Part shown: positions 19,453 through 27,968 of the stretch, one piece after another
Layout: each line of letters starts with the position of its first letter
Position numbering within the stretch: the stretch's first letter is position 1
Translations under genes and position numbers: made by a program
Assembly: GCF_002148795.1 (NCBI RefSeq)
Contig: NZ_MPOB01000002.1
Location: 1 to 64,000, forward strand
From: Oceanibaculum nanhaiense
Lineage (GTDB): Bacteria > Pseudomonadota > Alphaproteobacteria > Oceanibaculales > Oceanibaculaceae
Reading direction: 5' to 3'
Length of the DNA: 64,000 nucleotides
Notes under the pieces: model-generated
The model's input: the letters and a program-made list of their open reading frames with translations, nothing else
Database searches by the model: none
What the model was told of the DNA's origin: nothing

Positions 19453-20994
19453 ATGAACGGCGCTGAAAGTCTGGTGCGGACCCTGAAGGCGGGCGGAGTC
19501 GATGTCTGCTTCACCAATCCCGGCACCTCGGAAATGCACTTCGTTGCCGCCCTCGACCGGGTCGATGGCGTGCGTTGCGTGCTGTGCCTGTTCGAGGGCG
19601 TGGCGACCGGTGCGGCGGACGGCTATGCCCGCATGGCCGACAAGCCTGCCTCGACGCTGCTGCATCTCGGGCCGGGGCTGGGCAACGGCATCGCCAATCT
19701 GCACAACGCCAAGAAGGCGCGCAGCCCGATGGTCAACATCGTCGGCGAGCATGCCACCTATCACGTGCAGTATGACGCCCCGCTGACCGCCGATATCGAA
19801 GGCACGGCAAAGCCTTATTCGCACTGGGTGAAGACCTCCGCCAGCGCCGCCACCATCGCCAGCGATGCCGCCGACGCGATTGCCGCCGCGCGCACCGCGC
19901 CGGGCCAGATCGCCACGCTGATCGCGCCGGCCGACGCCACCTGGGAAGAGGGTGCCGGCATCGCGCCGGTGCCGGCGATCCCGGAGCGCGCCAAGGCCGA
20001 CGAGGCCGCCATCCTGGCCGCCGCCAAGGCGCTGAAATCCGGCGAGAAGGTGATGATCCTGCTGGGCGACAAGGCGGTCCGCGCCGAGGCGCTGGAACTG
20101 GCCGCCCGCATCGCCGAGAAGACCGGCGCCGGCCTGCTGGCCGAGACCAGCAATGCCCGTATGGAGCGCGGTCAGGGCCGCGTCGCCATCGAGCGGCTGC
20201 CCTATCCGGTGGATCAGGCGGTCGCCGTGCTGGCCGAGGTGAAGCATCTGATCCTGATCGGCTCGCGCAATCCGGTCGCCTTCTTCGCCTATCCCGACAA
20301 GCCCAGCCTCATCGCGCCGGAAGGCTGCAACGTCATCATGATGGCGACCCCCGCCGAGGATCAGCCGGAGGCGCTGGCGCGCCTGGCCGATGCGGTGGGT
20401 GCTACGCAGAAGCTGGTGATCGCGGCGCGCGAGCGGCCTTCCATCCCGACCGGGGCGCTGACGCCGGAGACCATCGGCGCCGTGGTTGGCGCGCTGCTGC
20501 CGGAAAACGCCATCGTCTGCGACGAGGGTGTTACCACCGGCCGGCGCTTCTTCCCCTCGACCCATGCGTCGGGTCCGATGGACTGGCTGCAGCTCTCGGG
20601 CGGCGCGATCGGCGTCGGTATCCCGATGGCAACGGGGGCGGCGGTCGCCTGCCCGGATCGCAAGGTGGTCTCGCTGCAGGCCGATGGCAGCGCCATGTAC
20701 ACGGTGCAGGGTCTGTGGACGCAGGCGCGCGAAAAGCTGGACGTGCTGACGCTGATCTTCTCCAACCGCAGCTACAACATCCTGCGCGGCGAGCTGGCCA
20801 ATGTCGGCGCCAACAATCCGGGGCCGAAGGCGCTGAACATGCTGAGCCTCGCAGACCCCGACATCGGCTGGGTCAATCTGGCGCGCGGCCTCGGCGTCGA
20901 TGCGACGCGGGTCGAGACCGCCGAACGGCTGGCCGAGGTGATGAAATCAGCCCTGCGCGCCAAGGGGCCGCATCTGATCGAAGTCGTGATGTAA
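19453..20994 (+). CDS. Thiamine-diphosphate enzyme, acetolactate-synthase large-subunit-like
   Basis: 513 residues in three domains: pyrimidine-binding (1-170), a central Rossmann-like domain (about 185-320) and TPP-binding (about 350-513). The catalytic glutamate is in LCLFEGVATGAADGY, and the TPP motif begins ADGSAMYTVQGLW and ends with the Asn in FSNRSYN. This matches the ~514-residue ALS-like subgroup that has no small regulatory subunit, whose reaction is not settled (acetolactate synthase, or decarboxylase/carboligase). The family start MNGAESLV is at ATG 19453. The MFS gene follows after 69 bases. Confidence 0.9.
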   Translation: MNGAESLVRTLKAGGVDVCFTNPGTSEMHFVAALDRVDGVRCVLCLFEGVATGAADGYARMADKPASTLLHLGPGLGNGIANLHNAKKARSPMVNIVGEHATYHVQYDAPLTADIEGTAKPYSHWVKTSASAATIASDAADAIAAARTAPGQIATLIAPADATWEEGAGIAPVPAIPERAKADEAAILAAAKALKSGEKVMILLGDKAVRAEALELAARIAEKTGAGLLAETSNARMERGQGRVAIERLPYPVDQAVAVLAEVKHLILIGSRNPVAFFAYPDKPSLIAPEGCNVIMMATPAEDQPEALARLADAVGATQKLVIAARERPSIPTGALTPETIGAVVGALLPENAIVCDEGVTTGRRFFPSTHASGPMDWLQLSGGAIGVGIPMATGAAVACPDRKVVSLQADGSAMYTVQGLWTQAREKLDVLTLIFSNRSYNILRGELANVGANNPGPKALNMLSLADPDIGWVNLARGLGVDATRVETAERLAEVMKSALRAKGPHLIEVVM

Positions 20995-21063
20995 AAAGAG
21001 CAATCGGGGCTGGCGCCGGAAAACAAGAGCGCCGCCCCTTCAGGGGCCGGGAGGAACCGCCCG

Positions 21064-22305
21064 ATGAGCGACCGCGACGGCGCCCTCCGCATGCAGGAGG
21101 GCGATCCGCCCTATGCCTGGTTTCGTCTGGCGATCTCGCTGCTGGTGACCACCATCGGCGGCGTCGGCCTGTGGTCGGTCGTCGTGGCCCTGCCGGCGGT
21201 GGAGGCGGAATTCCAGGTCGCCCGCGCCGATGCGGCCTTGCCCTATACGCTGCTGATGGTGGGATTCGCTGTCGGCGGCATTCTGATGGGCCGGCTGGCT
21301 GACCGGTTCGGCGTGCTGCCGCCGCTGGTCGGCGGCACCTGCATGCTGGCGCTGGGCTACATCCTGGCCGGGCAGGCGCAGAGCCTGTGGCAGTTCGCGC
21401 TGGCGCATGGCGTGCTGATCGGGCTGCTCGGCAGCTCCGCCACCTTCGGGCCGATGATCGCCGACATCTCGCGCTGGTTCACGAAGCATCGCGGCATCGC
21501 CGTGGCGATCTGCGCCTGCGGCAGCTACATGGCCGGCACGGTGTGGCCGCCCATCGCGCAGCATTTCATCGACAGTGTCGGCTGGCGCATGACCCATGTC
21601 GGCATCGGCCTGTTCTGTCTCGTCACCATCCTGCCGCTGACGCTGCTGCTGCGCCGCCGCGCGTCGGCGCCTGTGATCCTGGCGGCAGCGGGCAGCCCAT
21701 CAAAGCCGGCCGCGCCCAACCTCTCACCGCGCCTGCTGCAGGGGCTGCTGGTGGCGGCCGGCGTGTTGTGCTGCGTCGCCATGGCCATGCCACAGGTCCA
21801 TATCGTGGCACTGTGCGCCGATCTGGGATTCGGCTCGGCGCGCGGCGCGCAGATGCTCTCGCTCATGCTGGCGACCGGCATCATCAGCCGGCTGTTCTTC
21901 GGCTGGCTGGCCGACCGTATCGGCCCACTCTGGACCTTGCTGACCAGCAGCGGGTTGCAGGCACTGTCGCTGCTGCTGTTCCTGCCGTTCGACGGGCTGG
22001 CGCCGCTGTTCATCGTCTCCGCCCTGTTCGGGCTGGCGCAGGGCGGCATCGTGCCGACCTATGCGATGATCGTGCGGGAATATTTTCCGGCATCCGAGGC
22101 CGGCGCGCGGATCGGGCTGGTGCTGTCGGCGACGCTGGTCGGCATGGCGATCGGCGGCTGGATGTCGGGGGCGATCTACGATCTGACGTTGTCTTACGAG
22201 GCGGCCTTCCTGAACGGCTTTGCCTGGAACCTCGCGAACATCGCCATTGCGCTGTTCCTGCTCTTGCGGCTCGGTGACGGCCGGCGCGCGATGGCGCCGG
22301 CCTGA
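21064..22305 (+). CDS. MFS transporter
   Basis: 413 residues with twelve predicted membrane helices. The conserved MFS loop between helices 2 and 3 (GRLADRFGVLPPL) is repeated in the second half (GWLADRIGPLWTL). It resembles monocarboxylate/organic-acid type carriers, so it may move a substrate or product of the upstream TPP enzyme. It has a GGGAGGA-like ribosome site before ATG 21064 and ends 6 bases from the convergent UspA gene. Confidence 0.9.
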   Translation: MSDRDGALRMQEGDPPYAWFRLAISLLVTTIGGVGLWSVVVALPAVEAEFQVARADAALPYTLLMVGFAVGGILMGRLADRFGVLPPLVGGTCMLALGYILAGQAQSLWQFALAHGVLIGLLGSSATFGPMIADISRWFTKHRGIAVAICACGSYMAGTVWPPIAQHFIDSVGWRMTHVGIGLFCLVTILPLTLLLRRRASAPVILAAAGSPSKPAAPNLSPRLLQGLLVAAGVLCCVAMAMPQVHIVALCADLGFGSARGAQMLSLMLATGIISRLFFGWLADRIGPLWTLLTSSGLQALSLLLFLPFDGLAPLFIVSALFGLAQGGIVPTYAMIVREYFPASEAGARIGLVLSATLVGMAIGGWMSGAIYDLTLSYEAAFLNGFAWNLANIAIALFLLLRLGDGRRAMAPA

Positions 22306-22311
22306 CCGCTT

Positions 22312-22722
22312 TTAACGAGTCACCAGCACCGAACAGGCCGCGTGGCGGACGACGCGGGCGGCGGTGGAGCCGAGGAAATAATCCTGCAATCCCGGCCGGT
22401 GCGAGGCGACGATGATGAGGTCGGCGCCGATCTTTTCGGCATGGTCCAGAATTTCGCGGGCCGGATTGCCGTCGCAGACATGGATGGCGGCGGCAACGCC
22501 GCTGTCCTTCACCAGCTTCGCCATATCTTCCTTTGCCGCCTTGGTGTTCTTCTCGATCAGACCGGTCGGCAGTTCGGCGCGGACATAGCCCGGCAGGTCT
22601 TCCAGTACGTTGATCGCGGTAATCTTTGCGCCGGCATCGGCCAGACTGGCGGCCACGGAAAGCATCGCCGCGCCTTTTTCCGCCTGCGTCAGGTCGATGG
22701 GAACCAGAATATTCTTGTACAT
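22312..22722 (-). CDS. Universal stress protein, single UspA domain
   Basis: 136 residues. It opens MYKNILVPID, and the C-terminal nucleotide-binding signature SHRPGLQDYFLGSTAARV is complete, so ATP binding is expected. A stretch in the middle (HVCDGNPAREIL) is the usual dimer-side helix. The start at 22722 gives the family N-terminus, and GGAGAGG lies just upstream on this strand. Confidence 0.93.
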   Translation of the reverse strand: MYKNILVPIDLTQAEKGAAMLSVAASLADAGAKITAINVLEDLPGYVRAELPTGLIEKNTKAAKEDMAKLVKDSGVAAAIHVCDGNPAREILDHAEKIGADLIIVASHRPGLQDYFLGSTAARVVRHAACSVLVTR

Positions 22723-22891
22723 TTTGTCGCTCCTCTCCTTTTGGGTGCCGCTTATGCTTGATAGTAGATATTTCGCGGCCGGGAACATTGACCCATATCA
22801 AGCCTGCGCCTGTAGGATGGCACTGGCAAGGCGACGCACCATCGACTAGCCTTTTCGAAATCAACCTGTTGGGCTGTCAGTTGAACGCCGC

Positions 22892-23458
22892 ATGACCGAG
22901 ATCTCCTCCGCCATCGCCGATATCCCCTTCAAGGGCCGCGCGCCGATCGACGCATTGCTGGCGACGGTGGTCGGCCAGTTGCGCCAGGGCGGGGTGCGGG
23001 TCGCCGGCTTCCTGCAGGAGGATGATTCCGGCATCGACGGAACGGATGCTTGCGGCAGCATGCGGCTGCGCGATCTGGATAATGGAGCCGTCCATGGCAT
23101 CTCCCAGGATCTGGGGCGATTCTCGACCGGATGCCGGCTCGATTCAGCGGCGCTGACCGAGGCTGCGGGCCTGCTGGAAGCCGCCATCGATGCAGGGGCG
23201 GAACTGGTGGTCGTCAATCGTTTCGGCAAGGCGGAGGCCGACGGGTCCGGCCTGCGCCCGGTGATCGCGCGGGCGATGGCCGCCGGCATTCCGGTTCTGG
23301 TGCCGGTGCGCGAGGATTACGCCCCGGCCTGGGCCGACTTCCATGGTGGCATGGCAGACAGCCTGCCAGCCGAGGCCGAGGCGGTGCTTGACTGGTGTCA
23401 CCGCGCCCTCAGGCGGCATTCTCTTCCTTTTCCAGATAGCGCCGCAGCGCCTCGCTGA
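22892..23458 (+). CDS. DUF2478 protein (predicted nucleotide-binding)
   Basis: 188 residues matching DUF2478: MRLRDLDNGAVHGISQDLG, STGCRLDSAALTEAAG and LVVVNRFGKAEADGSGLR are the usual conserved blocks, with a GIPVLVPV strand near the end. Members are often found beside molybdate transport or molybdopterin genes, which are absent here. The last 50 bases overlap the end of hicB on the other strand. The function is unknown. Confidence 0.82.
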   Translation: MTEISSAIADIPFKGRAPIDALLATVVGQLRQGGVRVAGFLQEDDSGIDGTDACGSMRLRDLDNGAVHGISQDLGRFSTGCRLDSAALTEAAGLLEAAIDAGAELVVVNRFGKAEADGSGLRPVIARAMAAGIPVLVPVREDYAPAWADFHGGMADSLPAEAEAVLDWCHRALRRHSLPFPDSAAAPR

Positions 23459-23759
23459 CCACGGCGTTGAGGTTCAGGCCCTTGCGGGTGGCAAGGATCA
23501 TTGCCCGACGGTGCAATTCCTGCCCTGGCCGGACATTGAAGCTGCCCTTCAGCGGAATATCCGGATCGCGCCGTTCGGCGGTGCAGAAGGCAAGATAATC
23601 GTCCACTGCCTCGTGGAAGGCCGCCTTCAGGCTTTTTGCGTCCGCCGCCTCGAAGGTCACGAGGTCGCGGATGAATTCCAGCTTGCCGTGAAAGACCTCG
23701 TCTTCCTCGCTGAATTCGACCGATCCGAAATAATTCCTGTATTCCAGAAGCTTGCTCAT
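23409..23759 (-). CDS. hicB: Antitoxin HicB
   Basis: 116 residues. The N-terminal half (about 1-70) is a degenerate RNase-H-like HicB fold ending in FHEAVDDYLAFC. The C-terminal half (about 72-116) is a ribbon-helix-helix DNA-binding region, GSFNVRPGQELHRRAMILATRK-like. It neutralises HicA and represses the operon. Its start overlaps the hicA stop by 4 bases, so the order is toxin then antitoxin, the classical hicAB layout. Confidence 0.9.
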   Translation of the reverse strand: MSKLLEYRNYFGSVEFSEEDEVFHGKLEFIRDLVTFEAADAKSLKAAFHEAVDDYLAFCTAERRDPDIPLKGSFNVRPGQELHRRAMILATRKGLNLNAVVSEALRRYLEKEENAA

Positions 23760-24010
23760 ATCAGCCCTGCCTCGCCGAGGGTTCGGACAATCTCATCGAT
23801 CACATACATCTTCACGATACTGCCGGGATGGGGCTTGTGCAGCAGCAAGGCCGGGGCCGCTTTATGCACGAAGCGGCGTCGCGATCCGCCGGTCTTGCCT
23901 GCTGCCGCTTCGGTATAGCCCAGACCTTCCAGCAATCTGACAAGCTCTGCCCAGGTAAAGTCGCGGGGTCGGCTTTTCAGTCGCGCGGCCAACTTGTCCC
24001 AGCGTGTCAT
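23756..24010 (-). CDS. hicA: mRNA interferase HicA (toxin)
   Basis: 84 residues with the double-stranded RNA-binding-like fold: WAELVRLLEGLGY, GGSRRRFVH and LHKPHPG are the family blocks. HicA cleaves mRNA during stress. In place of the usual GSHH, this protein has GSRRRF, as in the GSRxRF subgroup. ATG 24010 is chosen; the frame extends upstream to a TTG at 24070, but that runs through a palindrome that looks regulatory. Translationally coupled to hicB. Confidence 0.88.
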   Translation of the reverse strand: MTRWDKLAARLKSRPRDFTWAELVRLLEGLGYTEAAAGKTGGSRRRFVHKAAPALLLHKPHPGSIVKMYVIDEIVRTLGEAGLI

Positions 24011-24066
24011 GCGCTCTCGGAGCCTGTCTTTAACCTTCACGGATATAGGCGAGTCGAGGATATTTT

Positions 24067-24084
24067 GCAACTATATTCAGTTGC
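24067..24084. promoter_or_regulatory. Candidate hicAB operator palindrome
   Basis: GCAACT and AGTTGC arms flank ATATTC, in an AT-rich patch 57 bases upstream of the chosen hicA start. On the minus strand the centre reads TATAGT, a -10-like box, so HicB binding here would block transcription. The site also shows that the gene probably does not start at 24070. Confidence 0.45.
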
Positions 24085-24103
24085 TATTAAGACTGTTGCG
24101 ACC

Positions 24104-24967
24104 CTAAAGCGCGTTCAGGGGCAGCTTCAGGTAGCGAACACCATTCTCCTCCGGCGGCGGCAGATCGCCGGCGCGCATGTTCACCTGCACCGAGGGCAGG
24201 ATCAGGCGCGGCATCGACAGGGTGGCGTCGCGCGCGGTACGCATGGCGGCGAAATCATCCTCGCTCACGCCATCATGCACATGGATGTTGTGCGCACGTT
24301 CCTCGGCCACGCTGGTTTCCCAGCGATAGTCGTCACGGCCCGGCGCCTTGTAGTCATGGCACAGGAACAGCCTTGTTTCCGGCGGCAGCGCGAAGATCTT
24401 ACGGATCGACCGATAGAGCTGGCGCGCGTCACCGCCGGGAAAGTCGCAACGCGCGGTGCCGTAATCCGGCATGAACAGTGTGTCGCCGACAAAGCCGGCA
24501 TCGCCGATGATGTAGGTCATGCAGGCCGGCGTGTGGCCCGGCGTGTGGATGGCCCTGGCCTCGATGCTGCCCAGCCGGAAGGTCTCGCCATCCTGGAACA
24601 GATGCTGGAACTGGCTGCCGTCGCGGGCGAAGCCGGGCTCCGCGTTGAACAGATCGCCGAAGGTCTGCTGCACCTGGGCGATGGCTGCGCCGACCGCCAG
24701 CCTGCCGCCCAGCTTTTCCAGCAGGTAAGGCGCGGCCGACAGGTGATCGGCGTGGATATGGGTCTCCAGAACCCATTCGATCGACAGGCCCTTCGCCTTT
24801 ACATGCGCGATCAGCCGGTCGGCGGAATCGGTGCGTGTGCGCCCCGAGGCCGGATCGAAATCCAGCACCGAATCGATAATGGCCGCCTTGCCGGTCGCCG
24901 GATCGGAGACGATGTGGCTGACCGTGTTGGTCGCCTCGTCGAAGAAGCTGTCAACGGTGGGGCGCAT
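24104..24967 (-). CDS. Metallo-beta-lactamase-fold hydrolase (persulfide dioxygenase/Blh-like)
   Basis: 287 residues. The metal motif HIHADH (H70, H72, D74, H75) is complete, with a further HTPGHTPAC and a terminal CHDYKAP histidine. The pattern is that of ETHE1/Blh proteins, which oxidise glutathione persulfide or act on related sulfur compounds. The rhodanese upstream (40-base gap) supports a sulfide detoxification role. GGAGGA lies before the ATG at 24967. Confidence 0.88.
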   Translation of the reverse strand: MRPTVDSFFDEATNTVSHIVSDPATGKAAIIDSVLDFDPASGRTRTDSADRLIAHVKAKGLSIEWVLETHIHADHLSAAPYLLEKLGGRLAVGAAIAQVQQTFGDLFNAEPGFARDGSQFQHLFQDGETFRLGSIEARAIHTPGHTPACMTYIIGDAGFVGDTLFMPDYGTARCDFPGGDARQLYRSIRKIFALPPETRLFLCHDYKAPGRDDYRWETSVAEERAHNIHVHDGVSEDDFAAMRTARDATLSMPRLILPSVQVNMRAGDLPPPEENGVRYLKLPLNAL

Positions 24968-25007
24968 GGCGTCCTCCAATTCTCTGTTCCCGGTCAGGAT
25001 AGCGGTT

Positions 25008-25532
25008 TCAGGCGAGGCTGGCACGGTTCCAGGGCATGCGTTTCAACAGCCGGGCCATGCCGCAGAAACCGGTCAGGCCGGCGAAGACGAGGCCCGCCCC
25101 GACGAAACCGCTGAGCAGGATGAACCAGGGCGAGACGGTGGCCGCCAGCACGGCGCCGGCCAGCGCCAGGGAGCCGGCGGCGATCTGCACTTGGCGCATC
25201 AGGTCGAGCGGCGCGCGCGGGTTGAAATGCACCGGTAGGCCGGCCTTCTTCCAGCCGTCGAGGCCGCCTTCCAGCGCATAGGATTCAGGGAAGCCCTTCG
25301 CCAGCAGCCGTGCCGCGGCGATAGCGGTACGGTTGCCGCTGCGGCAGGTGAAGCAGACGGCCCGGCCATGTTCGACCGTCAGATCCTCGGTATCGATGGC
25401 GTTCAGCGGGATCAGGCGTGCGCCGATGATATGCTCGCGGGCATATTCATCCGGCTCGCGGATGTCGATCAGCAGCATGCCGCCGCTGGCAAGGCGCTGC
25501 TGGAGGGCGTCGGGGGCGATGGGGGTGAGCAT
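25008..25532 (-). CDS. Rhodanese with C-terminal DUF2892 membrane part
   Basis: 174 residues. The rhodanese domain (1-105) has active-site C63 in CFTCRSGNRT, and transfers sulfane sulfur. The C-terminal part (about 115-170) has two hydrophobic helices of the DUF2892 type, anchoring it to the inner membrane. It begins at 25532 with the family opening MLTPIAPDAL. Upstream on this strand, ATATCT and AGATAT arms 12 bases apart (about 25543-25566) could be an operator of a sulfide-responsive repressor; this is a weak call. Confidence 0.9.
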   Translation of the reverse strand: MLTPIAPDALQQRLASGGMLLIDIREPDEYAREHIIGARLIPLNAIDTEDLTVEHGRAVCFTCRSGNRTAIAAARLLAKGFPESYALEGGLDGWKKAGLPVHFNPRAPLDLMRQVQIAAGSLALAGAVLAATVSPWFILLSGFVGAGLVFAGLTGFCGMARLLKRMPWNRASLA

Positions 25533-25687
25533 GGCGAATCCTATATCTGTGACTATTTGAAGATATGGTGTTTCTTTGGTCGCCTGCAACAGCTGTTGTC
25601 GAAATTGCACAGGGGAGTAGTCTAAAAAATAAAAGAACTTCCACGTTAGGGAGACAGCCTCTGCTGGACCGGCAAGAAGCTGCGGAT

Positions 25688-27958
25688 ATGCCCGGCGGAA
25701 AGAACCGCACCGTCACCACGATCGCGATGACGGGATTGGCGGGCATATTCGTCATCACGCTGTTGGCCACCATTTCCTTCGGACTGGCCGGCATCTGGTT
25801 TGTCGATGTCGCGCGCTCCTACACTGCTGGCGCCAATTATTATTCCCGTTATCAGAAGAGCGCGGTGCTGGCGCTCCTGCGGTATGGCGACAGCCGGGAC
25901 GAGGCGGATTTCGAGGCCTATCGCAGGGCCATCGCGGTGCCACTGGCCGACCGCGCGGGGCGACTTTCCCTCGACGATCCGCAACAGCCGGTACGGGCCA
26001 GCTATCCGAATCTGATCGCCGGTCTGAACCATCCCGGCGACGTGCCGGGTATGGCCTGGATCTTCCATATGTTCAGCGACACTGCATTGCTGCGCCCCAG
26101 CGTAGAGAGCTGGAGCAAGGCGGATGGGCTGCTGCTGGAGATCGAGAAGGTGGCCGCCGACATGCGTGAGGCGATCCGACAGGGGCCGTGGAACCGCGAG
26201 CGCAACGCCGTCTTCACGGCGCGGCTGCTGGGCCTCGATGCGCGGATGACCGAGGTGCAGGATCGCTTCGCCGAACAGGTGAACGCGCTGGGCCGGTCGG
26301 TCAGGCACTGGTTCGTCCTGGGGCTGGTCGGGCTGGGCGGGCTGCTGGTCCTGATGGCGCTGGTCTATGGCAAGCGGCTGCAGCGGCGTCTTGCCGGTCT
26401 GGAGGCTGAGGGGCTGGAGCGCGAGGCCCGGTTCCGCGACATTGCTGACATGTCCGCCGACTGGGTCTGGGAGACCGACCGCGATGACCGTTTCGTCTAT
26501 TGCTCGGAACGGCTGCTGGCGGTGACCGGCCTGCCGCTCTCCAGCTTCATCGGACGGCCGCGCGGGGAAATGTGCGGCGTGGGCGCGGAGAACGCACAGT
26601 TCCGGGAGGACTATGTGGCGGCCATCCAGCACCGCCGTTCGTACCGCGATCTCGAATACATATTCAAGGTGCCGGACCCCGGGTCGGACCGGGAAAGGGG
26701 CATCCGTCTGCGCATCAGCGGCGTGCCGGTGTTCGACCGTCAGGGGCGGTTCCGGGGCTATCGCGGCACCGGCCGCGACGTCACCCGCGAGGTGGCGATC
26801 CGGCGCGAGATCGATGAACAGCGCGAATTGCTGGAAACCGTGCTGCTGAACCTGCCGCAGGGGCTGGCGGTGTTCGACGCCGAGGCGCGCCTGCGTTTCT
26901 GTAATGACCCGTTCCAGCAGATGATGGAATTGCCCGAGGCGCTGTGCCGTGTCGGCACCGGGGCGCAGGATATTCTGCGTTATCTGACCGAGCGCGGCGA
27001 ATATGGCCCGCAGCAGGATGTGGAGGTCAAGGTGCGGGAACGGCTGGACTGGTTCCGCGCTGGTACCACCGCTTACCAGCACCAGCGGCCAAACGGCACA
27101 ATCCTGATGCTGCGCAGCATCAGGCTGCCCTCCGGCGGTTTCATCGTGTCCTTCCTGGACGTCACGCAGCAACGCGCGCTGGAGACCGGGCTGGTGCGCG
27201 CGAAGGAGGAGGCGGAGCTGGCGAACACCGCCAAATCCGACTTCCTGGCCAATATGAGCCACGAGCTGCGCACGCCGCTGAACGCCATCATCGGCTTTTC
27301 GCAGATGATGGAACAGGCGATGTTCGGCGAATTGTCAGGGCGCTATCGCAGCTATGCGGGCGACATAAGGCTGAGCGGCGAGCATCTGCTGTCGATCATC
27401 CAGGATATTCTCGACCTCGCACGCGTCGAATCCGGCAAGCTCGCCTTCGAGCAGGATTATATCGACCTGCACCGTATCGCCGAGGAATGCTGCACCATGC
27501 TGCGGCCGGCGGCGGACAGGGCCGAGGTCCGGCTGGTCAACGCCATTCCGACGGAAGCCCCCGTGCTGCTGGCCGACGAGCGGAGAATCCGGCAGATCCT
27601 CATCAACCTGATCGGCAACGCGATCAAGTTCTCGCCGCGCGGCAAGGATGTCACCGTCGGGCTGGAGGATGTTGCCGACGGTCTGGCGCTGACGGTCGCC
27701 GATCAGGGCATCGGCATGACGAAAGAGGAGACGGAACTGGCCTTCGAGCCGTTCGTGCAGCTGAAGATGGGCATGGTGCGCAAGCATGAAGGCGCGGGGC
27801 TGGGGCTGGGGCTGGCGCTGGTACGCCGCTTCGCCGAGGCGTTCGGTGCGACCGCCATGATTGACAGCGCGCCGGGTGTCGGCACCACGGTACGCATCCG
27901 GTTTCCGCACGACCGGGTACAGCCGGACGGCGGCGGTGCGTCAAGGCTGGCGCCGTGA
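25688..27958 (+). CDS. Membrane PAS-domain sensor histidine kinase
   Basis: 756 residues. There is a transmembrane segment at about 12-37, an extracytoplasmic sensor region (about 38-205), and a second transmembrane helix (about 206-228). Two PAS domains follow (about 250-380 and 385-500), then HisKA with FLANMSHELRTPLNAI and HATPase with NLIGNAIKFS and GxGLGLGLALV. No receiver domain is present, and no response regulator is adjacent. The start is not certain: ATG 25565 would add 41 residues ahead of the first helix. The signal is unknown. Confidence 0.88.
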   Translation: MPGGKNRTVTTIAMTGLAGIFVITLLATISFGLAGIWFVDVARSYTAGANYYSRYQKSAVLALLRYGDSRDEADFEAYRRAIAVPLADRAGRLSLDDPQQPVRASYPNLIAGLNHPGDVPGMAWIFHMFSDTALLRPSVESWSKADGLLLEIEKVAADMREAIRQGPWNRERNAVFTARLLGLDARMTEVQDRFAEQVNALGRSVRHWFVLGLVGLGGLLVLMALVYGKRLQRRLAGLEAEGLEREARFRDIADMSADWVWETDRDDRFVYCSERLLAVTGLPLSSFIGRPRGEMCGVGAENAQFREDYVAAIQHRRSYRDLEYIFKVPDPGSDRERGIRLRISGVPVFDRQGRFRGYRGTGRDVTREVAIRREIDEQRELLETVLLNLPQGLAVFDAEARLRFCNDPFQQMMELPEALCRVGTGAQDILRYLTERGEYGPQQDVEVKVRERLDWFRAGTTAYQHQRPNGTILMLRSIRLPSGGFIVSFLDVTQQRALETGLVRAKEEAELANTAKSDFLANMSHELRTPLNAIIGFSQMMEQAMFGELSGRYRSYAGDIRLSGEHLLSIIQDILDLARVESGKLAFEQDYIDLHRIAEECCTMLRPAADRAEVRLVNAIPTEAPVLLADERRIRQILINLIGNAIKFSPRGKDVTVGLEDVADGLALTVADQGIGMTKEETELAFEPFVQLKMGMVRKHEGAGLGLGLALVRRFAEAFGATAMIDSAPGVGTTVRIRFPHDRVQPDGGGASRLAP

Positions 27959-27968
27959 CGGGAAGGCT

